Source: Cyanobium sp. C1_MAG_00004
GTDB taxonomy: Bacteria > Cyanobacteriota > Cyanobacteriia > PCC-6307 > Cyanobiaceae
DNA length: 64,000 nt
Reading direction: 5' to 3'
Assembly (NCBI GenBank): GCA_027486935.1
Contig: JAIXOF010000099.1
Coordinates: 1-64,000, forward strand
In this document: in pieces, positions 48,431 to 56,280 of the stretch
How the letters are laid out: each line of letters starts with the position of its first letter
Position numbering within the stretch: position 1 is the first letter of the stretch
Notes under the pieces: generated by a model
Told to the model about the DNA's origin: nothing
Database searches by the model: none
Seen by the model: the letters and a program-made list of their open reading frames with translations, nothing else
Translations under genes and position numbers: made by a program

Positions 48431-48878
48431 GCCGTATGGCCTGGCATCTGCCTGGCGCCACAGGCATCATTAGCAGGTGGATGATCGCCCTGATCAGCAA
48501 GGCCGACATCACCCCGGTGCAGCTGAACCCAGGACAGCAGCGGCAACAGATGCATCAAGAACCGCAACGCCTACTTGAAATGCGGCGAGCGCGAAACCTA
48601 CACATCTCCGAGCAAGAAATGTCACGAGCGGCAGCGACAGAACCATGAATTCGCGCACTTCAAAGGATCTCTCACCATTGCCAACATTCACATCAAGCAA
48701 AAGCCAGCTATAGCGACCAAGGATAACGTCTAAGACTTGCAGCAGGCGCCCCCATATCTGATCCGCCCTGGCGCCGGAAGAACCGGGAAGAGCAAAGCGA
48801 AAGACACAAGCCAAAAGAAAAACCCACGGCAGCATTCAATGCCTTAGATTTTGAGCCATAACAGGCCAAGACATCGCG
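48431..48878. other. AT-richer spacer before the autotransporter gene; no firm gene
   Basis: From about 48540 the sequence becomes noticeably AT-richer than nagA. A minus-strand frame 48509-48835 (108 codons, MLPWVFLLACVFRFALPGS) has a leader-like start but no family I recognise, and a plus-strand frame ending near 48730 contains ten or so Lys/Cys-rich codons. Neither has enough support to call. TGCCTG/CAGGCA forms a small hairpin after nagA near 48450-48467. Confidence 0.3.
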
Positions 48879-50729
48879 ATGAAATTGCGCTACAAAACTA
48901 AAAAAGTTTTAATTATTCTTGCACTTTTTGCGCAATTGCCTCTTCCAGCTCTTGCCACCGACACCACAATTGATAGCGCACAAACAACAACCCAAGGGGC
49001 TTCTAACCCCCCTTTGAATGGCAATGACTCTCTAACGATTACCCCATCAGGAAGCATCTCGACGAACGAGGACAACACACGCGGCATTTTTGCGACTGGA
49101 GGCTCTAATCAAATCACGAACAATGGCGCCATCCAAACCAATGGCAATGGGTCCGGCGACAGCGGCAATAACGCGGATGGAATTTTTGCGAATGGCGGGT
49201 CCAATAGCATAACCAACAATGGCACAATTCGCACCCAAGGCTCGAGAGCGAGAGGCATACAGACTCGAGACAACAACAATATCATTGTAAACAATGGATC
49301 CATCGAAACAGTGTTTTCCGCGGGGATCCAAACAACTTCCACAAGCAATCTAAACCAAATCATCAACAATGGATCCATACGAACCAGCGGCCTCGACGCC
49401 AATGGCATTCACGCCGGAGGCAGTTTTAATTCAATCATTAACTCTGGATCTATAAGAACAACCGGGGCTTCCACTGCGCCGGGCGAGGCAGCCGGCATTT
49501 ATGCCCGTGGCGGATCCAATACAATCACCAACTCGGGCTCGATCATTAGCCAAAACGGAGACGCAATCTATTTTTTATCAAATAACAATTCACTGAATCT
49601 GCTGAACGGCTCCTTCCTTGGCGGCGGACTATCCCTGGGAGCAGGCACAACTGTATCCATTCAGACCGGCTCAAGCCACTCCAAACTGCTGACATTTTCT
49701 GGAACGCTATCGGGACTGTCAAGCAATGGACCAGTGCCCGTATTCTTCAATCAGACAACACAACAAGCCGCCACGATAGATCCAACCATTTTCGCAAGCT
49801 CATCCGACAATCTGGCCGACATGACTTCGGCTGTCTCCTCTTTGACACCGAAAAGGGCGCCAGGGGCAAGCAACACCAACAGACTCTGGCTCAATGGATT
49901 TGGAAATGCGTCCGCCTATTCCGCCGCAACTTCCACACTTGCCTTCAATTATGAGTTCTCTGGAATAGCAACTGGATACGAACTGATTCAAAACAAGTCA
50001 AGCATACTCGGCATAATGGGTGGCTACGGAAAAACGAGTACCACCGCAAACAGCAGTTATACCCAATCATTTAGCACAAGCAGCGATGGTGGCTTTGCCG
50101 GGATTTACGGGACCCAACATTGGAGAGCCTGGTCGATTGACTATGGACTTTATGCAGGACTTCAAGGATTCACAACAACTCGATTCATCAACGACAACAC
50201 AGCATACGCGGGGAATTCTGCTGCCAATGCTTATCAACAAGGGTGGTGGATGTCGCCAGAGCTTGGAATTAAGTTGAATGCTGGCACACTCAACGGGTGG
50301 AGCATAATCCCCCAAGCTCAAATCAGATATGCCCACCAATGGCTTGGATCTTATCAAGAAACTGGTGGCGGGACAGGCAACGCCTCTGTCACCGCAAGAA
50401 ACGTTGCGATTGGACAGACCTTCCTAGGAATTGGCACGCGCAAATCCATAGACACAAAAATCGGAAAGCAGACCAAATTAACAGTCGAAGGAAAAGCTGG
50501 CTGGATCTACAGAGGCGCAGCCGGAGACAGATCTGTCAATGTATCAATGATAGGACGCTCACTGCCACTTCCAACAGAGATGGAAAGCAGAAATATCGTT
50601 GGGCTTTCAGCCGCCATCCAACTGGACCTCTCAAGTAACGTATCGCTGAACATCAAGGGCGACTACGCATCTGGCGGTGGCATGAGTTTTTTTGGTGGGG
50701 GCTGGGCAGGGCTTAGCATTAAGCTATAG
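48879..50729 (+). CDS. Autotransporter (type V secretion) with beta-repeat passenger
   Basis: The 616-residue protein has a signal peptide (LIILALFAQLPLPALA, cleavage near 26). The passenger, about residues 30-300, is Asn/Gly/Ser/Thr-rich with a degenerate repeat of the type N-x-I-x-N-x-G-x-I-x-T-x-G, for example SNQITNNGAIQTNGNG and SNSITNNGTIRTQGSRARGI. The C-terminal part from about 340 (RLWLNGFGNASAYSAATSTL) alternates like a 12-strand outer-membrane beta barrel. It should expose its passenger at the cell surface. Base composition is far AT-richer than the flanks, with A-rich codons, which suggests transfer. Confidence 0.82.
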   Translation: MKLRYKTKKVLIILALFAQLPLPALATDTTIDSAQTTTQGASNPPLNGNDSLTITPSGSISTNEDNTRGIFATGGSNQITNNGAIQTNGNGSGDSGNNADGIFANGGSNSITNNGTIRTQGSRARGIQTRDNNNIIVNNGSIETVFSAGIQTTSTSNLNQIINNGSIRTSGLDANGIHAGGSFNSIINSGSIRTTGASTAPGEAAGIYARGGSNTITNSGSIISQNGDAIYFLSNNNSLNLLNGSFLGGGLSLGAGTTVSIQTGSSHSKLLTFSGTLSGLSSNGPVPVFFNQTTQQAATIDPTIFASSSDNLADMTSAVSSLTPKRAPGASNTNRLWLNGFGNASAYSAATSTLAFNYEFSGIATGYELIQNKSSILGIMGGYGKTSTTANSSYTQSFSTSSDGGFAGIYGTQHWRAWSIDYGLYAGLQGFTTTRFINDNTAYAGNSAANAYQQGWWMSPELGIKLNAGTLNGWSIIPQAQIRYAHQWLGSYQETGGGTGNASVTARNVAIGQTFLGIGTRKSIDTKIGKQTKLTVEGKAGWIYRGAAGDRSVNVSMIGRSLPLPTEMESRNIVGLSAAIQLDLSSNVSLNIKGDYASGGGMSFFGGGWAGLSIKL

Positions 50730-51071
50730 ATGTCTTCAAACGCTTATACCTCCTGTCACCAAAGTAAGGTCCAAAAAAGCGGAGTACACGAGGCCATCAA
50801 ATCTATAAATTTTTCTCACACTCTAGATTCAAGCAGTGATCCAGCCCTGTCCAAGGTATTCCGTTCACAACCACTGAGTCCCAGGATGCCCCACTCAGCA
50901 ATAGTGGCGACGTTGCCCTCCGAGGTTGAGAGCTCACATAATTGCTTTGAATGCTGTAAGCAACCGTGCCTCAGAATCTTCGGACACGACGGAGGCGGCT
51001 CAGGGCATGTTTCGGGTGCGTACTCCTAATGTGCCGTTAGTTCTGGCTGCGCCACAGCAGCTCTCTGACCG
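50730..51071. other. Spacer between the autotransporter gene and chlM; nothing recognised
   Basis: The AT-richer composition continues to about 51000. Frames in it (for example 50730-51029 plus) have no family resemblance, no ribosome-binding site and no hydrophobic pattern. No strong terminator, tRNA or attachment-site repeat is visible. The last 70 nt presumably hold the chlM promoter. Confidence 0.4.
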
Positions 51072-51794
51072 ATGGCGTCTTCCGATCTGCTCGACAAGAC
51101 CCTTGCAAAGGACTCCGAAAAGCAGGAGGTCAAGGGCTATTTCGAGACCACGGGCTTCGATCGCTGGAACCGGATCTACAGCGACAGCACCGAGGTCAAC
51201 CGGGTGCAGCGCAACATTCGCATCGGCCACCAGAAGACTGTCGACAACGTGCTCGCCTGGCTGAACGAGCAGGGCAACTTGGCCAACCGCAGCTTCTGCG
51301 ATGCCGGCTGCGGTGTGGGCAGCCTGAGCCTGCCCCTGGCCCAGCTGGGCGCCGGCTCGATCGCCGCCAGCGACCTGTCCGAAGCAATGGTGACCGAGGC
51401 CGCCCGCCGCGCCGGTGAGGCCGGGATCCCCAGCGAGCGTCTCAACTTCACGGCCTCGGACCTCGAGAGCCTGGAAGGCCGCTACGACACCGTGATCTGC
51501 CTGGATGTGTTCATCCACTACCCCCAGGCCGCCGCCGAAGAGATGGTGCGTCACCTGGCCGGCATGGCCGAACAGCACCTGATCGTCAGCTTTGCCCCTT
51601 ACACGCCGCTGCTGGCCGTGCTCAAGGGCATCGGCCAACTGTTTCCGGGGCCCAGCAAGACCACCCGCGCCTACACCCTGCGCGAAGCGGGCATCGTCGC
51701 TGCCGCCGCGGCCTGCGGCTTCAAGCCGGTGCGCCGCAGCCTCAACAAGGCCCCCTTCTACTTTTCACGCCTGATCGCCTTCGAGCGGGGCTGA
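51072..51794 (+). CDS. chlM: Magnesium protoporphyrin IX methyltransferase
   Basis: The 240-residue SAM-dependent enzyme begins MASSDLLDKTLAKDSEKQEV and has KGYFETTGFDRWNRIYSDST, the SAM site FCDAGCGVGSLSLPLAQLGA and LIVSFAPYTPLLAVLKGIGQ with LFPGPSKTTRAY. It methylates Mg-protoporphyrin in chlorophyll synthesis. GC content returns to the genomic norm here. The stop is 1 nt from the end of the convergent DUF167 relic. Confidence 0.95.
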   Translation: MASSDLLDKTLAKDSEKQEVKGYFETTGFDRWNRIYSDSTEVNRVQRNIRIGHQKTVDNVLAWLNEQGNLANRSFCDAGCGVGSLSLPLAQLGAGSIAASDLSEAMVTEAARRAGEAGIPSERLNFTASDLESLEGRYDTVICLDVFIHYPQAAAEEMVRHLAGMAEQHLIVSFAPYTPLLAVLKGIGQLFPGPSKTTRAYTLREAGIVAAAAACGFKPVRRSLNKAPFYFSRLIAFERG

Positions 51795-51795
51795 G

Positions 51796-52097
51796 TCAGT
51801 CCCCGGGGCCGAGGGCCTCACGCACTGCTGCGGCCGTCCAGCCCTCGACGGCGATCTGCTTGTGGCGGCTGGTGTGGCCGCGCAGCAACTGCACCGCACT
51901 GGCCGGCACCCCCAGGCGCTTGGCCACAAAGCGCAGCAGGGAGGCATTGGCGGCACCATCGACGGGCGGCGCCTGCAGCTTGATCACAAGGGTGCCTCGC
52001 CAACAGTGGCGCCCTGGCGCAAGCCCACCACCTGATCACGGCTGCCGCGAGGCTGCAGCCAGATCGCCACCGGTTCAGGGCTCGGGCCCATCGTCAT
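51796..52097 (-). pseudogene. DUF167 (YggU-type) gene with apparent 1-nt frameshift
   Basis: Reading leftwards from ATG 52097 gives PVAIWLQPRGSRDQVVGLRQ and GATVGEAPL, then a TGA at 51986-51984. One frame over, a GTG at 51987 continues VIKLQAPPVDGAANASLLRF and VAKRLGVPASAVQLLRGHTS to a stop at 51796. Joined, they form the standard DUF167 domain (GEAPLVIKLQAPPVDGAAN). A single missing G near 51988 explains the break. It may be a real decay event or a sequence error. Confidence 0.8.
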
Positions 52098-52130
52098 CCC
52101 CCAAGCGGGGCTGAGGTCTGTACCCCAGGG

Positions 52131-52751
52131 TCAGCCGTTGACCTGGCGATACAGGGTGACCCGCAGCCCCACCGGCGTCTGATCAGGCTTGACGGCATAG
52201 CTGGCCGTGCCGACCAGTCCTTCGAACTGCTGACCACCGCCGACCACCGTGAAGGTTGCCGATTCAGGCAGCACATCCAACAAACGCATCACGGCGCGGC
52301 CACTCTTCAGGCCTTTGAACTGTTCAGCATTCAACACAAATGACTGCAATCCCCGCAATTGCAAGGTGCCGTCATTGAGCTTGAGGGTTCCCTGAAAATT
52401 GGTCAGATAACGGTTGGGTCCACCGACCTGCTTGCTTGGGACTTGCACCACTTCCTCCACACCAGAGAAGACCGTGGTTTGATCGGCCGTTTCACAGGAT
52501 GGTTTGCTCGCGAGGCTCGCCGAGTAAACGATCGCGTCTCCGACACCGAGTGCACCATCGGCGTCGTTGTCGCGCCATGTCACCGGATTGAGCTTGCAGA
52601 ACCAGAGCTCAAAGCTCTTCTCCGGCTTCGTGACGGTCAACGATTGACCCGAGGACTTGGGATCGGACTGGCACCCCTGCACAACCAGGGTCCCCATCGT
52701 CACAACCAGAGCCAGCCAGCGCCTCGCCACGGTGATCTTGCATCTGCCCAA
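52131..52751 (-). CDS. Putative lipoprotein or secreted protein of unknown function
   Basis: The 206-residue protein has a basic N terminus, a hydrophobic leader (WLALVVTMGTLVVQGC) and a Cys at residue 27 that could be lipidated, though VQGC is not an ideal lipobox. The rest looks like a soluble beta-rich domain (GPNRYLTNFQGTLKLNDGTL). I do not recognise the family. The gene sits between DUF167 and the RluA-like gene on the same strand; base use is slightly less GC-rich than its neighbours. Confidence 0.6.
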   Translation of the reverse strand: MGRCKITVARRWLALVVTMGTLVVQGCQSDPKSSGQSLTVTKPEKSFELWFCKLNPVTWRDNDADGALGVGDAIVYSASLASKPSCETADQTTVFSGVEEVVQVPSKQVGGPNRYLTNFQGTLKLNDGTLQLRGLQSFVLNAEQFKGLKSGRAVMRLLDVLPESATFTVVGGGQQFEGLVGTASYAVKPDQTPVGLRVTLYRQVNG

Positions 52752-52827
52752 ATGCTGGCTTAAGCACAGACCCCATCCGTTAACGGCGCCTTAAAGGCAG
52801 ACAACAGACAACGTTTGCCAGAAGACA

Positions 52828-53841
52828 TCAGCCCTGACCTGTTGTGGCGATCTGCAGAAGCGGCGGCAGCGGAGCCTCAACCACGAACCCCTGCCCATCA
52901 GGGGGACTGAGGCTCAACCGGTGCGCATGCAGCTGGTACCCCCCATCGCCGGGCAGGGCATCGGCGCGGGCCAGGCCGCCGGGCAGGTACAGGGGGTCGC
53001 CCAGCAGCGGCGCCCCGGCCGCGGCCACATGGATGCGGATCTGGTGGGGGCGGCCCGTGGCGATTGCCACCTGCACCAGCCAACCGTCGGCCCGGGGCTC
53101 GAGCAGGGTCAGCAGGCTGCGGGCCGGCAAACCCCCGCCATCGCCAGGGGCCGCCGCGCACCAGAGGCTGCCCAGGCGCCCATGGGGCCGGCGGCCAATG
53201 GGGGTCTGCAATGGCAGCGCCTGGCCAACGGCCAGCTGCAGCAAGGCTGAGCCGGGTTGGGGCGGGCTCAGCAGGGCGCGGTAGACCTTGTGGGGTCCAG
53301 AGCCCGAGCCGGTAGCCGACGCCAAGGCCGCAGCCGAGGCCGCCGTGCTGTCGCGCAGCTGGGCGCTGAGCCAGGCGCGGGCCTGGCGCGAGCGCGCGCA
53401 CACCAGCAATCCCGAGGTGAACCGGCCCAGGCGATGCACGGGGCGGGCGCCTGGGGCCACCCGGGCGAGCTGGCCCAGCACCGTGTGTTGCAAAAAGCCC
53501 CCGGCCGGCAGCACCTGAAGCCCGCTGGGCTTGTTGAACACCACCAGGTCGCCGTCGTCGAACAGGGGGCCGGGCAGCACCGGCACGGCGGGCTCCTGCC
53601 AGGGGGGGCGATGCCACACCAGCCGATCGCCGGCTGCCAGCGGTCCATCGCCCCAGAGGCGTTGGCCGTTGCGCCAGATCTGCCCGGCGGCGAGCCGCTC
53701 ACCCCACACCCCAGGATCCGAATGGCTGTAGCGCTCGGCATAGAAACCAGCGGTGCTGGCGGCCGCAGCGCTGACCCGGTCGCGGTAGGCGTGGCCGTTG
53801 TTGCAGGCGGCCGGCAACCAGTCAGCAGGTGCCTCAGCCAA
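52828..53841 (-). CDS. RluA-family pseudouridine synthase-like protein lacking catalytic Asp
   Basis: The 337-residue protein follows the RluA fold: LVVFNKPSGLQVLPAGGFLQ, HRLGRFTSGLLVCARSRQAR, HKVYRALLSP and ATGRPHQIRIHVAAAGAPLL with GDPLY. The active-site motif is normally HRLDxxTSGLL; here the codon for Asp is GGC, giving Gly (bases 53427-53429). An N-terminal S4-like region (ERLAAGQIWRNGQRL) is present. Related plant and algal proteins also show HRLGR, so this may be a divergent subfamily rather than decay. RNA target is unknown. Confidence 0.82.
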   Translation of the reverse strand: MAEAPADWLPAACNNGHAYRDRVSAAAASTAGFYAERYSHSDPGVWGERLAAGQIWRNGQRLWGDGPLAAGDRLVWHRPPWQEPAVPVLPGPLFDDGDLVVFNKPSGLQVLPAGGFLQHTVLGQLARVAPGARPVHRLGRFTSGLLVCARSRQARAWLSAQLRDSTAASAAALASATGSGSGPHKVYRALLSPPQPGSALLQLAVGQALPLQTPIGRRPHGRLGSLWCAAAPGDGGGLPARSLLTLLEPRADGWLVQVAIATGRPHQIRIHVAAAGAPLLGDPLYLPGGLARADALPGDGGYQLHAHRLSLSPPDGQGFVVEAPLPPLLQIATTGQG

Positions 53842-53846
53842 CGGGC

Positions 53847-54563
53847 TCAGTCAACCAGCCCGTGCTCGAGGGCATAGCGCACCAGTTCGGTGCGGCTGGC
53901 GGTGCCGGTTTTGATGAACAGCCGGCTGACGTACTTCTCGACGTTGCGGATCGAGGTCTCGAGGCGGCGGGCGATCTCCTTGTTCATCAGGCCTTCGGCC
54001 ACCAGCTGCAGCACCGAGGCCTCGCGGGGGGTGAAGGCGTGTTCGGCCGGGGCGGTGGCCCTGGGGCTGCTGCCGGTGGCCAGCAAGGTGCGGATCTCGG
54101 AGATCTGGCGGGCCATCGAGCCGATGTCGGCATCGGCAAAACGGGCCGCTTCGGCCAGCAGACGCTCCTGGCGGCGCACCACATTGCGCACCCGGGCCAC
54201 CAGCTCGTCGGGATCGAACGGCTTGGGGATGTAGTCGTCGCAGCCCGCCTGAAAGCCGGAGATGCGATCGGCGGTCATGCCCTTGGCGGTCAGAAAGATG
54301 ACCGGCGTGCCGCCGAGCCGTTCGTCGGCCCGCAGCTTCTGCAGCAGGCCATAGCCATCGCAACGGGGCATCATCACGTCGGTGATCACCACGTCGGGCA
54401 GCAGCTCCTGGGCCACCTGCCAGCCCTGCTCACCGTCGTTGGCGGTGGTGACATCAAAGCCCTCGTCATCGAGGTAGGCCTTGACGGCGGTGCGCAGGCC
54501 GGGTTCGTCGTCGACCAGCAGCAGGCGGATCGGCGTTGTGGTCTCGGGGTTGTCGGTGCTCAT
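53847..54563 (-). CDS. NarL/LuxR-type response regulator, Ycf29-like
   Basis: The 238-residue protein has a receiver domain (RLLLVDDEPGLRTAVKAYLD, VVITDVMMPRCDGYGLLQKL, DDYIPKPFDPDE), then a linker and a LuxR helix-turn-helix (LMNKEIARRLETSIRNVEKY, VSRLFIKTGTASRTELVRYA). RNVEKYVSRLF and RTELVRYALE match Ycf29, a plastid- and cyanobacteria-encoded regulator of unknown regulon. No sensor kinase is adjacent. ATG 54563 is chosen. Confidence 0.8.
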   Translation of the reverse strand: MSTDNPETTTPIRLLLVDDEPGLRTAVKAYLDDEGFDVTTANDGEQGWQVAQELLPDVVITDVMMPRCDGYGLLQKLRADERLGGTPVIFLTAKGMTADRISGFQAGCDDYIPKPFDPDELVARVRNVVRRQERLLAEAARFADADIGSMARQISEIRTLLATGSSPRATAPAEHAFTPREASVLQLVAEGLMNKEIARRLETSIRNVEKYVSRLFIKTGTASRTELVRYALEHGLVD

Positions 54564-54584
54564 GGGCGGCATTCAAGTGCAGGG

Positions 54585-55088
54585 TCAGCGACCGGTCGAT
54601 GGCAGCCGTTGTTCGGATTCCTGCAGGTGGCCGCTGTAGCCCAGCTGGCGGGCCTTGTCGCCCAGGGTGGAGGGGTCCTGCTTGGCCAGTTCGGGAAAGC
54701 ACACCGCCCACCAGATCAGATGGTCGAGTCGGTTGCTGGGGTTGATCACCCCGCCGGGGTTGAGCTGGCGCACGATCAGGTCGCGGCCGTCGTTGGTGAC
54801 CCGCATTGGCGCCTTGGCACTGCAGCGGATCGTGTCGTTGCGCACCTGCAGGTCGTTGGGCAGCTCCAGCCAGACCTTGACCCGGCGCACGTCGGGCATG
54901 GCCGGGTCCACCTCGATCTGATAGACGCCGGTGGCCTGCTTGCCCCCCGCCACCAGCCGCTCGCTCAGCAGCACCATGGTCTTGGGGCGCGACAGCTCAG
55001 GGGATTCCATCAGCCCTGACTGGGCCCAGACCGCAGCGGGGGCCAGGGCCAGGGCGGCGCAGCAGAGTTTGGCGAGGCTTGTCAGCAT
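54585..55088 (-). CDS. DUF2808 secreted protein
   Basis: The 167-residue protein has a signal peptide (MLTSLAKLCCAALALAPAAV, cleavage after WAQ or nearby) and a domain with YQIEVDPAMPDVRRVKVWLE, typical of DUF2808, a cyanobacterial exported family of unknown function. I start at 55088; an in-frame ATG at 55097 would overlap the divergent cysteine desulfurase start. Confidence 0.75.
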   Translation of the reverse strand: MLTSLAKLCCAALALAPAAVWAQSGLMESPELSRPKTMVLLSERLVAGGKQATGVYQIEVDPAMPDVRRVKVWLELPNDLQVRNDTIRCSAKAPMRVTNDGRDLIVRQLNPGGVINPSNRLDHLIWWAVCFPELAKQDPSTLGDKARQLGYSGHLQESEQRLPSTGR

Positions 55089-55095
55089 GGCTCCC

Positions 55096-56280
55096 ATGCT
55101 GGCTTACCTCGACCACCACGCCACCACCCCCTGCGACCCGGCTGTGGTGGCGGCGATGGCGCCCTGGTGGGGCGAGCAGTTCGCCAACCCCGCCAGCCGG
55201 CTCTATCGCCCGGCCCTGGAGGCCGCCGCCGCGATAGAGGCTGCGGCCGCAGAACTGCACCAGGGGCTGGCGGCGCCCAGCGGGGCCCAGGTGGTGTTCA
55301 CCAGCGGCGCGACCGAGGCCAACAACCTGGCCCTCAAGGGCCTGGCCGAGGCGGCCCTGAGCAGCGGCAACCCGCGGCGCCGGCTGGTGAGCGTGGTCAG
55401 CGAGCACCACGCCGTGCTCGACGTGCTGCGCTATCTCGAGCGCCACGGCTTTGCGCTCACCCTGCTGCCGATCGATGCCCAGGGGCTGCTGAACCCGGCT
55501 GACCTGCAGGCTGCCCTGGACCCAGGCGCCGGCGGGCCGGTGCTGGCGGTCAGCGTGATGGCCGCCAACAACGAGATCGGCACCATCGCCCCCCTGGCCC
55601 AGCTGGCGCCGCTGGTGCACGCTGCCGGCGCCCTGCTGCATGTGGATGGGGCCCAGGCGGTGGGTCACATCCCCCTGGCCATGGAGGCCTGGGGCATCGA
55701 CCTGCTGAGCCTGAGCGGCCACAAGCTCTATGGGCCCAAGGGCATCGGCGCCCTGCTGGTGGCCCCGGGGGTGCAAGTGGCCCCCCAGCTGCAGGGCGGC
55801 GGCCAGCAGGGGGGCCTGCGCCCCGGCACCCTGCCGGTGCCGCTGATCGTGGGGCTGGCGGCGGCGCTCAAGCAGGCCCTGGCCGACCGCGAGGGGCGGG
55901 CCCTGCGGCTCGCAGCCCTGCGCGATCAGCTGTGGACGGGGCTGCAGGCGCTGGGTGGGCTGACGCTCAACGGCCCGCCGCCGGGCCCCCAGCGGCTGCC
56001 CCACAACCTGAGCGTGACCGCAGGCGGGGTCGATGGCACCCGGCTGCACCAGCTGCTGCGCCGCCAGATCGCCGTCAGCAGCGGCTCGGCCTGCAGCCAG
56101 GGCTCGGCCTCACATGTGCTGGCGGCACTGGGGCGCACGCGGGCCGAGGCTGCGGCCACGGTCCGCTTTGGCCTGGGGCGCAGCACCACCGCGCAGCAGG
56201 TCGAGCAGGCCTTGCGCGCCATGGCCGACGCCCTGGATCAGGCCAGCAACCGCTCAGCAGCCTCGCGTCCCGAGAGGTAG
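55096..56280 (+). CDS. Cysteine desulfurase (NifS/IscS type)
   Basis: The 394-residue PLP enzyme begins MLAYLDHHATTPCDPAVVAA and shows FTSGATEANNLALKGL, HHAVLDVLRYLE, the PLP lysine in LSGHKLYGPKGIGALLV and the catalytic Cys loop VSSGSACSQGSASHVLAALG. It supplies persulphide sulphur for iron-sulphur clusters or tRNA thiolation. The start is 7 nt from the divergent DUF2808 gene. Its 3' end overlaps the amine oxidase gene by 43 nt. Confidence 0.9.
   Translation: MLAYLDHHATTPCDPAVVAAMAPWWGEQFANPASRLYRPALEAAAAIEAAAAELHQGLAAPSGAQVVFTSGATEANNLALKGLAEAALSSGNPRRRLVSVVSEHHAVLDVLRYLERHGFALTLLPIDAQGLLNPADLQAALDPGAGGPVLAVSVMAANNEIGTIAPLAQLAPLVHAAGALLHVDGAQAVGHIPLAMEAWGIDLLSLSGHKLYGPKGIGALLVAPGVQVAPQLQGGGQQGGLRPGTLPVPLIVGLAAALKQALADREGRALRLAALRDQLWTGLQALGGLTLNGPPPGPQRLPHNLSVTAGGVDGTRLHQLLRRQIAVSSGSACSQGSASHVLAALGRTRAEAAATVRFGLGRSTTAQQVEQALRAMADALDQASNRSAASRPER

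Noticed and set aside
48545-48732. Plus-strand Cys/Lys-rich frame (NAYLKCGERETYTSPSKKCH) after nagA
   Set aside because: Begins just after a TGA with no start codon and matches nothing I recognise; could be a relic but cannot be supported.
48509-48835. Minus-strand 108-codon frame with a leader-like start, divergent from the autotransporter gene
   Set aside because: Hydrophobic start is suggestive, but no family, no ribosome-binding site and unremarkable C terminus; kept only as a note in the spacer entry.
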